IMG/VR virus record: IMGVR_UViG_3300050030_000129
Coordinates: 1 to 33,680 of that record
Source of the DNA: a virus
Direction: 5' to 3' (one strand)
Length of the DNA: 33,680 nt
In this document: piece after piece, positions 14,303 to 22,184 of the stretch
Numbering within the stretch: the first letter of the stretch is position 1
Layout: each line of letters starts with the position of its first letter
The notes under the pieces: model-generated
The model's input: only the letters and a program-made list of their open reading frames with translations
Databases searched by the model: none
What the model was told of the DNA's origin: nothing
Position numbers and translations under genes: made by a program

Positions 14303-15190
14303 TTAGTAACCGTAGCCAAGGTCAGGGAACATTGAGTACGGGTCTGAGGCGTAGTTTTCGATGGCACCGGAGCGAGAGCGGTTGATGCCGCGGATCGCGC
14401 GGTCATTTGCGATCTTGCGACCACTGGCATCAAAGGTGAAGTCCTCGTTGTATCGGCTGGTGCCCCGGTCAAGTGCGGTACGCTGCAAGTTGGCATCCTC
14501 ACCGAATCTGGACTGCTGCGTTCCAAGTGCCGTGCGCTGTAGTCCGATGTCCTCACCGAAACGGCTCCGTTGCGTGCCGAGTGCAGTCCGCTGTAACCCT
14601 ATATCCTCGCCGAATCTGCCCTGTTGCCGCCCTAGGCCGGAAAAGGCGTCTCGCATACCAAGGTTCTGCTGTTGCTGAGTGTTGGCTAAGTCCTCGCGCT
14701 GGTAGTTTCCAAGTCCGCCGGATGAGCCAAGGCCTTGCTGAGCTAGTTGTTCGCGCTGAGTCGCACCGGCGATCTGCTGGCTGCGACCGAGCTGACCTTG
14801 CTGACGGTTGAGTAGGCCGCGCTGGACGCCGAAGTCTTCCATTCCGCGTCCGTAAGAGCGGTCGATGGCCTGACCCTGGGTATCGAAGTCAGCCATTCCG
14901 CGTGTGTTGCTCCGGTCGATTGCTTGACCCTGGACTCCGAAGTCAGCCATGCCTCTGTCGTAATTCCGTATGATCCCCTGCTCAGCTAATCCGGCATCTT
15001 GAAGGTAACGATTACGTCCGGTCTGCGCTTGCTGGTTCGCTCGACCGTAGTCGATACCTACGTCGCCGGTTTGCTCGTTGTAGAGCGGATTGAAAAGCCC
15101 CTGTGCTTCCGTGAGCAGGTCGGCGCGACTCCTCGGCTGCTGGAGGCCGTTCTGAGCGTATTGGTTGATGAAGTCTTGGAAGGTGGACAT
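14303..15190 (-). CDS. 18-residue-repeat helical rod protein
   Basis: The 295-aa protein is Gln/Arg/Gly-rich with two blocks of 18-residue repeats: RGM(A/E)DFxxQ... at residues 79, 97 and 115, and RFGED(I/A)xLQRTAL at residues 192, 210 and 228, with a degenerate RYNED copy at 246. Eighteen residues equal five turns of alpha helix, so the repeats would put the same residues on one face of a long helix. The N-terminal 40 residues (FQDFINQYAQNG ... FNPLYNEQ) look like a small capping domain. It lies between a fibre-like gene and two probable internal proteins, so a virion needle or ejection role is likely. MSTFQDF at 15190 is chosen because the longer frame runs into the upstream gene. Confidence 0.6.
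   Translation of the reverse strand: MSTFQDFINQYAQNGLQQPRSRADLLTEAQGLFNPLYNEQTGDVGIDYGRANQQAQTGRNRYLQDAGLAEQGIIRNYDRGMADFGVQGQAIDRSNTRGMADFDTQGQAIDRSYGRGMEDFGVQRGLLNRQQGQLGRSQQIAGATQREQLAQQGLGSSGGLGNYQREDLANTQQQQNLGMRDAFSGLGRQQGRFGEDIGLQRTALGTQRSRFGEDIGLQRTALGTQQSRFGEDANLQRTALDRGTSRYNEDFTFDASGRKIANDRAIRGINRSRSGAIENYASDPYSMFPDLGYGY
14444..14617 (-). repeat. 54-bp coding repeats, RFGED block
   Basis: Three close copies and one degenerate copy of an 18-codon unit beginning with codons for RFGED, with nucleotide similarity retained between copies (CTGCGTTCCAAGTGC-like segments recur). The retained DNA identity suggests recent expansion or ongoing gene conversion. Confidence 0.7.
14816..14956 (-). 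repeat. 54-bp coding repeats, RGMxDF block
   Basis: Three copies of an 18-codon unit starting with codons for RGM(A/E)DF occur in phase with each other. The first two also share the following GQAIDRS. The period equals that of the second block at 14444-14617. Confidence 0.7.
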
Positions 15191-15200
15191 ATTGGTAGCG

Positions 15201-15788
15201 CTAATCAACTGGGTATTCAATCGTCAGATAGGCCGTTACGCCTTCGTTGACCATCGGCAATGCGGCCATTGTGTCGTTATCCAGTGTCTGAAAGATATAG
15301 ACCTTGGACAATCCGGTACTGACAGCACAGGCTATTGATCTCGCGGCATCGTTTATATTTGCACCGGACAGAGCAATACTACCCATTGCAGCCAAGTCGG
15401 CGTGAAAGGTTCCAGCGGCAATCGGCAGAGAGCATTCCCAGTTGCCAGTGCCGGTGTGATTGGAGTAGCTTACTTCGATTATTGCGGTTACCTTCTTGGC
15501 CAGCTTCATATACCAGCCCTTCTGGCTCGAATATGTACCTGTTCCAGCCGCCGTTCCTCCGGTGACAACCGGAGTGTAGGCAGTCCATGGGGTGTAGTCA
15601 GACATGCTGGCGGCGGTGATCTTCTTCGAGTCAGTACCGTCGTGATCGTGGCCGGTCGTGACATTCGTCAGCTTGGTGTCCGTGTCATTGTGGCCGGTCT
15701 GAAGCGCCGTGAAGGCGTCAGCGATCGGTTCGGGAATTCTGTCCTTCCCGCGAGCGATGCCGGCGAGATCGAGTGAGACTTGAGACAT
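15201..15788 (-). CDS. short tail fibre / receptor-binding-like protein
   Basis: In this 195-aa protein residues 1-60 are helical with IPEPIADAFTALQTGHND and the metal-binding-like motif TTGHDHDGTDSKKI. From about residue 68 there is a beta-sandwich pattern (WTAYTPVVTGGTAAGTGTYS ... AKKVTAIIEVSYSNHTGTG). This HDHDG-plus-beta layout is frequent at the ends of phage fibres. The start has no SD; TAACCAGAAACCCCT precedes the ATG. Its position after the stabilisation protein fits a fibre attached to the short tail. A head-fibre is an alternative. Confidence 0.6.
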   Translation of the reverse strand: MSQVSLDLAGIARGKDRIPEPIADAFTALQTGHNDTDTKLTNVTTGHDHDGTDSKKITAASMSDYTPWTAYTPVVTGGTAAGTGTYSSQKGWYMKLAKKVTAIIEVSYSNHTGTGNWECSLPIAAGTFHADLAAMGSIALSGANINDAARSIACAVSTGLSKVYIFQTLDNDTMAALPMVNEGVTAYLTIEYPVD

Positions 15789-15800
15789 AGGGGTTTCTGG

Positions 15801-17366
15801 TTAGGTGTAACTTTCTAATTCTTCTTCCTCGTAGGCGACGCCGTAGAAGACAAGAGGTGTGTCGATGGCTACTTTACGAACGCGGAATTGAATCGAGTAT
15901 GATGTAAAGAAGAAATCTTCGAATATGCCGGACTTTTTGCCGAGCGACGGCCACTTGTCGCCGTCCTCGCCCCAGACACCCGTGTCCTCCCACTTGTCGA
16001 TTGGGGCATAGGTATCAATATCGAGTGACCGCCATGAGTCGGAAGCGTCCGCACGGTAGGACAGATCAATGATGCCATCCTGACCGGATACCAGCGCTGA
16101 CAGACAGTCGAGCGAGTAGACCAGACGCTTGTAGTTCTTCGGCTTGGCCTTGCGGGCGCCGCGGTTGATAAAGGAACACCAGTAGGAGTCCATGGCCGCG
16201 CCGTTCTTACTCCAACAGGTAGCCGTCTCATCCTCGCGGTATCGGCGCATCGCCTTGGAAGTCGTGGTCGAACCCATGATGAGGTTCAGGTTGCCGAGAC
16301 CATCCTCGAACGTGGCGAACTCCGACACGGTCCAGTCATACTTGTACCATCCGCGCAATGAACCATCGGGATTACGACCGAAGTCCAGACAGAATAGGGC
16401 ATTGTTTTCGGTGGCGTTTCCGAGCGGCAGGGCCAGCCAGAGCTTGTTGTCGAACCAGTGCATCCGTACCTTGCCGAGCTGTCCGGCCGTGATGCTCTGA
16501 ATCGTCGGGGTGATGTTCTCGGAAAGCAGGGTGTCCTGCTGAGAACCACCGCTGTTCATCCACACGCCGTCTCGGTTGAAAAACGCCACGCCGCCGTAGG
16601 GCAGGACGCAGACCGCCTTAGGAGCACTCGCGCCCGCGCCGTAGATGGAACGCAGGCCGGTCGTGCCGAAGGTCAGGCCGTCCCAGGTGAACTTACCGCT
16701 ACCACCGTAGCCCTTGATGGTGAGGAGGGGGCCGAAGCAGGGAACGACACCCTTTACGTCTGAGCCGTCCTCTGGGGCCACGGGCAGATAATCGTTCGCG
16801 CCCCAGGTCTCATACGCCCCGCTTCCTGAAAAGTAGACGCGACTCGGGTTGGCCAGTGAGATGCCGATCAGTCGATCAACTGCCGGAAGGTAAGCGATGT
16901 GGGTGAAGACGGCGGGGGTCGCCACGTTGGCCGTGGAGGTGCTGCCGGCATACTTCTCCATGCCCGCGTGCGCTCCGTCCACGATGTAGAGGAATCCGCC
17001 CGCCATGACGCCGGAAACGGAGGTGGCCGTACTGGCGGTCGTGTAGGTATGGATGTCAGCCCAAGTGCTTCCGTCCCACTTGATGAGCTTGTAACCAGCG
17101 GCCTTGATGAGATGGCGCGTCGCGCCGTTGATGTAGGGCAACAGGCCGAGCACCTTCGTTGTACCGGCATCCGTGCCTAGCTCGACGTAGCCCTTGGCTG
17201 TGCTGATGGCACCGTCTGAGGTCGCTTCAACATTGAGCAGGTCGGGTGACTGGTTCGGGGCCAGCTCCTCGGGCTTGTCCTTGGTGTTGAGGCCACCGTT
17301 GAATTGTGAAAAGAACTCGACGGGGACGGCGTTTTCGACAACCGGGATATTCGGTACTTTGCGCAT
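15801..17366 (-). CDS. tail stabilisation protein (P22 gp10-like)
   Basis: The 521-aa protein opens with FFSQFNGGLNTKDKPEELAPNQSPDLLNVE, an N-terminal signature of podovirus tail-hub stabilisation proteins. It continues as repeated beta-propeller-like blades, seen as recurring YxVDG, WDGxTF and LWLALPLG strands through residues 60-400, and a beta-rich C-terminal domain ending in GVAYEEEE. Such proteins cap the adaptor ring and hold DNA in the head. It lies directly after the adaptor gene, as in P22-like phages. No SD is seen; a short hairpin lies 8 nt before the ATG. Confidence 0.75.
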   Translation of the reverse strand: MRKVPNIPVVENAVPVEFFSQFNGGLNTKDKPEELAPNQSPDLLNVEATSDGAISTAKGYVELGTDAGTTKVLGLLPYINGATRHLIKAAGYKLIKWDGSTWADIHTYTTASTATSVSGVMAGGFLYIVDGAHAGMEKYAGSTSTANVATPAVFTHIAYLPAVDRLIGISLANPSRVYFSGSGAYETWGANDYLPVAPEDGSDVKGVVPCFGPLLTIKGYGGSGKFTWDGLTFGTTGLRSIYGAGASAPKAVCVLPYGGVAFFNRDGVWMNSGGSQQDTLLSENITPTIQSITAGQLGKVRMHWFDNKLWLALPLGNATENNALFCLDFGRNPDGSLRGWYKYDWTVSEFATFEDGLGNLNLIMGSTTTSKAMRRYREDETATCWSKNGAAMDSYWCSFINRGARKAKPKNYKRLVYSLDCLSALVSGQDGIIDLSYRADASDSWRSLDIDTYAPIDKWEDTGVWGEDGDKWPSLGKKSGIFEDFFFTSYSIQFRVRKVAIDTPLVFYGVAYEEEELESYT

Positions 17367-17374
17367 AGGGTTTG

Positions 17375-17393
17375 CGGTTCGCCGTCGGAACCG
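17375..17393 (-). promoter_or_regulatory. hairpin just upstream of stabilisation-gene start
   Basis: CGGTTC (17375-17380) pairs perfectly with GAACCG (17388-17393) around a 7-nt loop. Its base is 8 nt from the ATG at 17366, where an SD would normally sit. It could hide or replace the ribosome landing site. A second imperfect stem (AGGcAGGG with CCCTaCCT) lies just further upstream. Confidence 0.4.
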
Positions 17394-17442
17394 TCAGGCA
17401 GGGTGCGGAGGACACGCCCTACCTAACGATGCCGAGGGCCAA

Positions 17443-18054
17443 TCAGTAGCGTCTTGGATAGAACTCTTCAACGTGCGGAATACGTCTGGCTTCGCCTTTG
17501 ACCGGCTTGTTGTCCTGCGCTACCAGCCCTTCCATCATCGACTCAGCCTGTTGCATGTGGTTGGACGCCTTGCCGAAATTTCCCTCACGCTGCCATAAGA
17601 GACCGACGCCCATTTGGGTGAAGAACGGGTCAAAGTAGTCGGGGAAGATCGAGGCGGTAGCAACGGCAGTCGGATTGGCGACCGCCTGAATATAGGTCAG
17701 AGCGACGTTGCTTGAGCCGCTGGCGTTGGAGTAACCGGGAAAGCCGATCTGGCTGCCGAGGATGTAGAACGTCCGGGGGTTGCAGCCTGTGCCGTACTTG
17801 TCGCGGTCGAGGTACTCGCACCGGGAATACACGTCGCCGTCAACCCTTACCTCCCAGACCTTGCGGAAGTTGGCGGGCAGGTCGATTGGCGTTTCGTCCG
17901 TCACCGTGAGGGTCGTGGTCTCTTCCAGGAACCGCCAAGCCTTGCGTGATTGGGCGTCCTGGTAGACCAATTCGTACAGCAAGAGCCCCTCGGTGTTGCC
18001 GAGCATTTTGCGGTGGAAGAACGCGACTTTGCTGATGAACTCTGCGGGGGTCAC
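17443..18054 (-). CDS. head-to-tail adaptor protein (gp4-like)
   Basis: The 203-aa protein has an N-terminal helical region (MTPAEFISKVAFFHRKMLG ... LLLYELVYQDAQSRKAWRFLE), a central beta segment with TPIDLPANFRKVWEVRVDG and YILGSQIGFPG, and a C-terminal helix rich in polar residues (LLWQREGNFGKASNHMQQAESMM). Helix-strand-helix adaptors of this size sit under the portal in podoviruses. The GTG start at 18054 directly follows the TAA of the glycosyltransferase gene (TAAGTG), with AAAGGG upstream, so the two are coupled. The identification rests on layout and position more than on a motif. Confidence 0.6.
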   Translation of the reverse strand: MTPAEFISKVAFFHRKMLGNTEGLLLYELVYQDAQSRKAWRFLEETTTLTVTDETPIDLPANFRKVWEVRVDGDVYSRCEYLDRDKYGTGCNPRTFYILGSQIGFPGYSNASGSSNVALTYIQAVANPTAVATASIFPDYFDPFFTQMGVGLLWQREGNFGKASNHMQQAESMMEGLVAQDNKPVKGEARRIPHVEEFYPRRY

Positions 18055-18804
18055 TTACGACCCTTTCGTTTCCTCCGGTGGTAAGACCTCCATGCCGGTC
18101 TTCTTGACCAGCTCCTCCTGGTAGAACATGTAATCCTGCTCGCCGAACATTTGGGTACCCTTGTGGAGGATGGAGAGGCCGGTGTCGCAGTAGACCTTCA
18201 GACCCGCTTCCTTCACCCGCCAACAGAAGCTCGTGTCCTCCGGCAGGTCGCCGCCACTGGGGAGCGGGATGATCTGGAACATGCCGACAGGGCCGAACTT
18301 GGCTCTAACCGCCTCCAAGGCTCTCCGTGAGATCAGCGTGAAGGCCATGCCGATGGTGTCCACTTCCGTCACCGCGTTCTCAGGGTAGGTCAGCCTGGTC
18401 GCCACTCCCTTGACGCTGCCGTCGTCATTCTTGACGATCGAGCCGATGGTCGGCAGGAACGGCGGCTGGCGCATGGTGCAGAGTGCTCCCACCACGTCTT
18501 GTCCGGTGGCAATCAGCCGATCCATGCCGTCGTGCGGGAACTTCATGTCACCGTCGATGAAGAGCATGTAGTCGAAGTCGTCTTTCAGAGCCTTCTCAGC
18601 CATGGACGACCGCGCCCGATAGATGAGCGAGGAAGTCTTGAACATGACCTGATAGCTCTGCTTGGTGGTCATCATCAGGTTCAAGAGTGAGGTGACGGTT
18701 TCTACCTCCGGCTTGTCGTAAACCGGAATACAGATCAGCACCTTCTTCGACTCTCCGATGATGGGCGTCTTGACTCCCTTGATCTTCGAGAATGGGATTC
18801 CCAT
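18055..18804 (-). CDS. GT-A fold glycosyltransferase within the head operon
   Basis: The 249-aa protein has KVLICIPVYDKPEVETVTSL (residues 21-40) typical of a nucleotide-sugar binding strand, FIDGDM with the metal-binding DxD at 84-86, GMAFTLISRRALEAV, and the late motif EDTSFCWRVKEAGLKVYCDTGL. Together these describe a GT-A glycosyltransferase of the family 2 type. It would transfer sugar to a phage protein or to a host surface sugar; the acceptor is unknown. It lies between the small head protein and the adaptor, and its stop touches the adaptor GTG. GGAGG is present but only two bases from the ATG; TAACCACGGAGGAC fills the 14 bases before the start and is not part of an upstream stop. Confidence 0.8.
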   Translation of the reverse strand: MGIPFSKIKGVKTPIIGESKKVLICIPVYDKPEVETVTSLLNLMMTTKQSYQVMFKTSSLIYRARSSMAEKALKDDFDYMLFIDGDMKFPHDGMDRLIATGQDVVGALCTMRQPPFLPTIGSIVKNDDGSVKGVATRLTYPENAVTEVDTIGMAFTLISRRALEAVRAKFGPVGMFQIIPLPSGGDLPEDTSFCWRVKEAGLKVYCDTGLSILHKGTQMFGEQDYMFYQEELVKKTGMEVLPPEETKGS

Positions 18805-18828
18805 GTCCTCCGTGGTTATGAATGAACG

Positions 18829-19170
18829 CTAGAGCGGATTGACTGCTGTTGACCGTGCCCCGTGCCGCTGTTTCGGTACGACCACAGGCGGTTCAGTCGG
18901 TGCTTTCGGGCCTTCCTGCGGGACGGGATTCTGCGAGGCCTTCATATCCGATTGTTCCTCGAAATAATCCAGACCGTAGCGCGGGCGTTCCCGTAACCAG
19001 GCAATCATCTCCGGGTCCGACGTTTGGTACTTGCCCCTGTCGAACTGAGCTGATGCTGATTTCGTCCAGACGAATTGATTACCCACCTGAAGACGGGTGG
19101 ATGCGTCCTTGACGATTCGGAATGATCCGAACTTCGAGTAAAACGTGACTGGCTTCTGTTCGTTGGTCAT
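18829..19170 (-). CDS. small head-associated protein, 113 aa
   Basis: The N-terminal half is a compact beta unit (VTFYSKFGSFRIVKD ... FVWTKSASAQFDRGKYQTSDPEMIAWLRERP). The FxxGxYxTxDPExIxWL pattern is common in small phage proteins encoded after the major capsid gene. The C-terminal third is Pro-rich and disordered. It may sit on or in the head (decoration or completion), as judged from position. The ATG has no SD; TAACCCATAGGTCT precedes it, and the TAA is not a stop of the capsid gene. Confidence 0.55.
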   Translation of the reverse strand: MTNEQKPVTFYSKFGSFRIVKDASTRLQVGNQFVWTKSASAQFDRGKYQTSDPEMIAWLRERPRYGLDYFEEQSDMKASQNPVPQEGPKAPTEPPVVVPKQRHGARSTAVNPL

Positions 19171-19203
19171 AGACCTATGGGTTACTATTCTTGCCGCTCC
19201 GAC

Positions 19204-19220
19204 CCCCGAACGAGTCGGGG
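19204..19220 (-). promoter_or_regulatory. post-capsid hairpin
   Basis: CCCCGA (19204-19209) pairs with TCGGGG (19215-19220) around a 5-nt loop in the 90-bp gap after the capsid gene. No U-run follows, so it is more likely an attenuator or RNA 3' end stabiliser than a full terminator. Such elements often raise capsid mRNA relative to downstream genes. Confidence 0.45.
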
Positions 19221-19260
19221 ATCGAGAGTGGGAAGACTAGATTGTGACTAGGGTTAGCCC

Positions 19261-20412
19261 TTACTGAACGCAATCATATAAGACGGCGTGGCACTTCTCT
19301 TCTGCCACTTCCAAACCGGCTTCCGTGATGTATTCACCTTTGACGGTGTCTTCGTCCGTGTTTTGGATGTTCATCTTCATCCTGGTGTCTCGATTCTGGA
19401 GCGGCCGGTAGGACAGCTTCTCTAGGTCGAGCAGGAAGCCCCAGCCGGAGTAACCGGTCTGAAGTCCGCCTGTGCCTTCGAGCATGTCGTGCGGGATGAT
19501 CTTCACGACGCCTTGCGGAGAAACATACTCCGTAAGGGCGATCCCGTATGACGACTCGCCGCTCTTGGTGATGAGCTTGCCCTGCGCCCATGCGCTGATG
19601 AGCGAGACGATCAATCGCGAGCAGAAAAAGTACTTGGTCTTACTGCCGTACCGGAAGGCTGAGCGCAAGAATGTCTCGAACTCGGCTTCGGTCAGGGTTC
19701 CGCCTGCGTCCGTCACGTTGGTCGTGATGAAACTTTGCAGACCTTTGGTGTACCGAAGGGGATGAGTTCCGCCGGTATTGATTCCAAGTTCACCGAAGAA
19801 GAACGACCGTTCGAGCTTCTGGGCGTGTTCGATGGCTTTCTTGGCCTGTTGGGTGGACAAGTCCCGGCCCGTGTAGAGGTCGGTATTGTTCTCGGTCTCG
19901 GTAACTTCGAACGGTGTTCGGAAGATTTGCGCGTAGTTGTAGACTTCCGACGCATTGGTCGAGTTCATCTCTTCCGAGTCTTCGCCTTCATAGGCGGCTG
20001 AACCGATGATCCACAAAGGATCGTTGTTTGAGATTGCCGCGGCTGCGGTTGAGCCGACTCCACGGGTAAGCTCGATTGAGGTCGTCCCGACGGACGCGAC
20101 CCGCATGACTTCTGCGGTGACCGCGTTCTTCACGACATCGCCGACGGAGAAATACGTTGCATTGTCAACAGTGATCGACGTAGCGGTTGTCGCGTACGCG
20201 GTCGTGTAGTTGACTGCATCAATGTATTCGCCGTAGACATCCTCGAACCACGAGAATTTCGGGTTCTTGGTGACCTTTTTTCGGAGCTTGGCCGTGAGGG
20301 CGACGAGCGGGGATTTGTTGGCGTCAAGGATGTAGAGTTTGTTATCTACATCAGGGACAATCTGGGCCGCCGTGATGTTCCCTGTGCCGCGCGCTACTTG
20401 TAGATGCGCCAT
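19261..20412 (-). CDS. major capsid protein (DUF5309-like)
   Basis: The 383-aa protein has the features of SU10/DUF5309-type HK97-fold capsid proteins: an N-terminal arm ending near LYILDANKSPLVALTAKLRKK, KNPKFSWFEDVYG, a beta-rich insertion (SITVDNATYFSVGDVVKN), the long central helix region TGRDLSTQQAKKAIEHAQKLERSFFFGE, and a C-terminal half with TKYFFCSRLIVSLISAWAQ and GFLLDLEKLSYRPL. The length is normal for the family. It follows the scaffold gene, as usual. No SD is seen; TAATCAACCATTACAGCT lies before the ATG. It should be the most abundant virion protein. Confidence 0.85.
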   Translation of the reverse strand: MAHLQVARGTGNITAAQIVPDVDNKLYILDANKSPLVALTAKLRKKVTKNPKFSWFEDVYGEYIDAVNYTTAYATTATSITVDNATYFSVGDVVKNAVTAEVMRVASVGTTSIELTRGVGSTAAAAISNNDPLWIIGSAAYEGEDSEEMNSTNASEVYNYAQIFRTPFEVTETENNTDLYTGRDLSTQQAKKAIEHAQKLERSFFFGELGINTGGTHPLRYTKGLQSFITTNVTDAGGTLTEAEFETFLRSAFRYGSKTKYFFCSRLIVSLISAWAQGKLITKSGESSYGIALTEYVSPQGVVKIIPHDMLEGTGGLQTGYSGWGFLLDLEKLSYRPLQNRDTRMKMNIQNTDEDTVKGEYITEAGLEVAEEKCHAVLYDCVQ

Positions 20413-20462
20413 AGCTGTAATGGTTGATTAGGGGAATGAGGGCCGCGGTCAGTCGTGCGAGC

Positions 20463-21302
20463 CTACGGGAGCCTTAGATTGCGCTCCTGGTAGTTCGTGA
20501 CCAGTTTGTCGATGGGGTTGGCATTCGGCGCTGCTCCGGCCGCCGATGATCCTTGTGAGGATTCGGCGTTCTGGAGTCGTCGGGCACCTGCCCGCTTCGA
20601 CAATTCGTCACTCGTCCTTATTTCCCTGTCCTTGCTGGAAGCTAACGTATGCAGCTCCTCAAGCGTCAGCCGTTCGCCGGTTCGCCGGTCGATCTCGGCC
20701 ATCTGCGTTCGATAGCTCTTCGCATCGGGGTTCTTTTCGAAGAATGCTCCAACCTCCTGCTTAGTCGTGTTGGCGTAGATCGGGGCAACCGCACGGCTGG
20801 TTTTGATATCAGCCGCTTCAGTCGCTATCTGCACCATCAGATCGACCACCTGTTTCGCCTGCGGAGTCATCGTTCCATCGTCGAGCTTCAAGCGTCTCAG
20901 GACTTCTCCTCTGATGTCGGAGGAATCCGTGCCGCTTTCGGACTGGACGGCGGGAGCGCGTAAGTCAGGAGCTTGATCGGCAGGTTTCTGCTTCAAGGCC
21001 TGGGTCTTGCGCGTGTACGATCCCTGCATGGACTTCCAGGTAGCGAGCAGTTTTGCTTTCTGCTCTTCGGGAAGGTCGTCGGGAATTTCGGACGGGTCAA
21101 AGAACTGTTCCTCCGTTTCCGTCTCCGTCTGCTCTGACTTCGCCCCTTCTTCAGAGGCATCAGAGTTCTGCGAGTCGGTTACGGCCCCTTCACTATCAGT
21201 TTCGTTGGCTTGGTCGGCCCCGGTGTCTTCGTGTGCGGTGTTATCCGCTTGCACGTCAGCGTCGGTATCGACTGCCTCGGAAGTGCTGGTTGATTCAGCC
21301 AT
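20463..21302 (-). CDS. scaffolding protein
   Basis: The 279-aa protein is extremely acidic and disordered for its first 70 residues (Asp/Glu/Ser/Thr-rich), then helical (LPEEQKAKLLATWKSMQGSYTRKTQALKQK) and polar to the end, with a basic C-terminal segment (NYQERNLRLP). Acidic N-terminus, helical middle and basic end directly upstream of the capsid gene is the standard appearance of a phage scaffold that guides procapsid assembly. The WKSMQGSYTRKTQAL motif is common in podovirus scaffolds. No SD is seen; TAACCGAGAACAACC precedes the ATG and no gene ends there, as a 142-bp structured gap lies upstream. Confidence 0.8.
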   Translation of the reverse strand: MAESTSTSEAVDTDADVQADNTAHEDTGADQANETDSEGAVTDSQNSDASEEGAKSEQTETETEEQFFDPSEIPDDLPEEQKAKLLATWKSMQGSYTRKTQALKQKPADQAPDLRAPAVQSESGTDSSDIRGEVLRRLKLDDGTMTPQAKQVVDLMVQIATEAADIKTSRAVAPIYANTTKQEVGAFFEKNPDAKSYRTQMAEIDRRTGERLTLEELHTLASSKDREIRTSDELSKRAGARRLQNAESSQGSSAAGAAPNANPIDKLVTNYQERNLRLP

Positions 21303-21327
21303 GGTTGTTCTCGGTTATGAACGAAAT

Positions 21328-21442
21328 GAGCGTCCCGCGGTGGAACGCTCTGATAGAAGACCTACGAGAACACGCTGCTCCACAGACGCGCCCCCGTAGG
21401 CGTTCTGTCGGAACGCACCACGGTCGGTGTTGTGTGGAGCAG
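21328..21442 (-). promoter_or_regulatory. structured leader region upstream of scaffold gene
   Basis: The gap between the 112-aa gene and the scaffold gene holds nested inverted repeats. CTGCTCCACA (21375-21384) pairs perfectly with TGTGGAGCAG (21433-21442). Inside lies a second stem, GCGTTC (21400-21405) with GAACGC (21411-21416), loop 5 nt. A separate stem, GAGCGT (21328-21333) with ACGCTC (21345-21350), sits near the scaffold start. CCTACG (21361-21366) can alternatively pair with CGTAGG (21395-21400), so two folds compete. No promoter or U-run was seen. It may be an RNA processing site or attenuator that separates the packaging genes from the scaffold and capsid genes. Confidence 0.55.
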
Positions 21443-21444
21443 GG

Positions 21445-21783
21445 TTAGGAAGGTTCGGTCTCTAGCTTCTTCCTCAATTGTTCACTCTTTTTACCGAAAC
21501 TGTCAACCTGCGCCAGGATAAAGCGTATGGCATCGGCCCGTTCGTCGAGGACGATGTAGCGCAAACCGATCTCATCCGGCTTCAGGGGCCACGACCTCAC
21601 CTCTGCCGTCTTGGGGTCTTGCGACCAATCCGTGCGCGGTATGCGCGCTTTCTCCTGGTCGATGGCCGCAAGCGCCTTCCCCATACTCTCGACAAACAGC
21701 TTCCAGCCCTGCGACTGCTTCATTTCGTCGATTGACGACGCCTGGTCGAGGATCTGCTCTTCTTCGGTCGTTGGTGCTCGCAT
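21445..21783 (-). CDS. hypothetical protein, 112 aa
   Basis: The helical protein has EEQILDQASSIDEMKQSQGWKLF, a central WSQDPKTAEVRSWPLKPDEIG loop and a helical, Lys-rich end (FGKKSEQLRKKLE). No family is recognised. It sits between the portal/decoration genes and the scaffold and may be a minor head or assembly factor. The ATG follows the stop of the upstream gene by 5 nt (TAAACCCTATG). A structured region begins directly after its stop codon. Confidence 0.6.
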   Translation of the reverse strand: MRAPTTEEEQILDQASSIDEMKQSQGWKLFVESMGKALAAIDQEKARIPRTDWSQDPKTAEVRSWPLKPDEIGLRYIVLDERADAIRFILAQVDSFGKKSEQLRKKLETEPS

Positions 21784-21788
21784 AGGGT

Positions 21789-22169
21789 TTAGGGTAGTTC
21801 GTGAGCTTTCTTGTCGTTGTAGATCTTGGCGATGGGGTCTTTCTCGTCGGCCATCTCCTGCAAGGTTGCTATCAGGTCGGTCATGGTCTCACGGAACGCT
21901 GGCTCTACTTCACTCCCCTCTTCGATGAGCTTGCGGCAGGCGTCCTGGGCTGCATGAGTCGCCTCGCAGACTGAGGAATAGAGCTCACCGGCCTGATCGG
22001 TCTGCTCGTTCTCCTTCATCTGGGCTTTGACCAGATTCTCGTCGGGCTTGTCGGTCTTCGTCTCAGGCGCGTCCTTGGTACCTTCGATCATGGCCGCTCG
22101 CTGTTGATCGGTCGCGCCTGCGAGCTCGTCCTGTTTCTCGATACTTTTCGCTGTCTGTAGGGTATTCAT
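21789..22169 (-). CDS. hypothetical helical protein, 126 aa
   Basis: The acidic, Gln/Glu/Lys-rich protein probably lacks a beta core. The first 55 residues look disordered (EGTKDAPETKTDKPDENLVK), followed by helices (ELYSSVCEATHAAQDACRKLIEEG ... MTDLIATLQEMADEK). No family is recognised. Its position next to the portal and head decoration genes suggests a head assembly role. The start follows the upstream stop by 15 nt with an A/C-rich spacer and no SD. Confidence 0.6.
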   Translation of the reverse strand: MNTLQTAKSIEKQDELAGATDQQRAAMIEGTKDAPETKTDKPDENLVKAQMKENEQTDQAGELYSSVCEATHAAQDACRKLIEEGSEVEPAFRETMTDLIATLQEMADEKDPIAKIYNDKKAHELP

Positions 22170-22184
22170 CGTGGTTGATAATAG

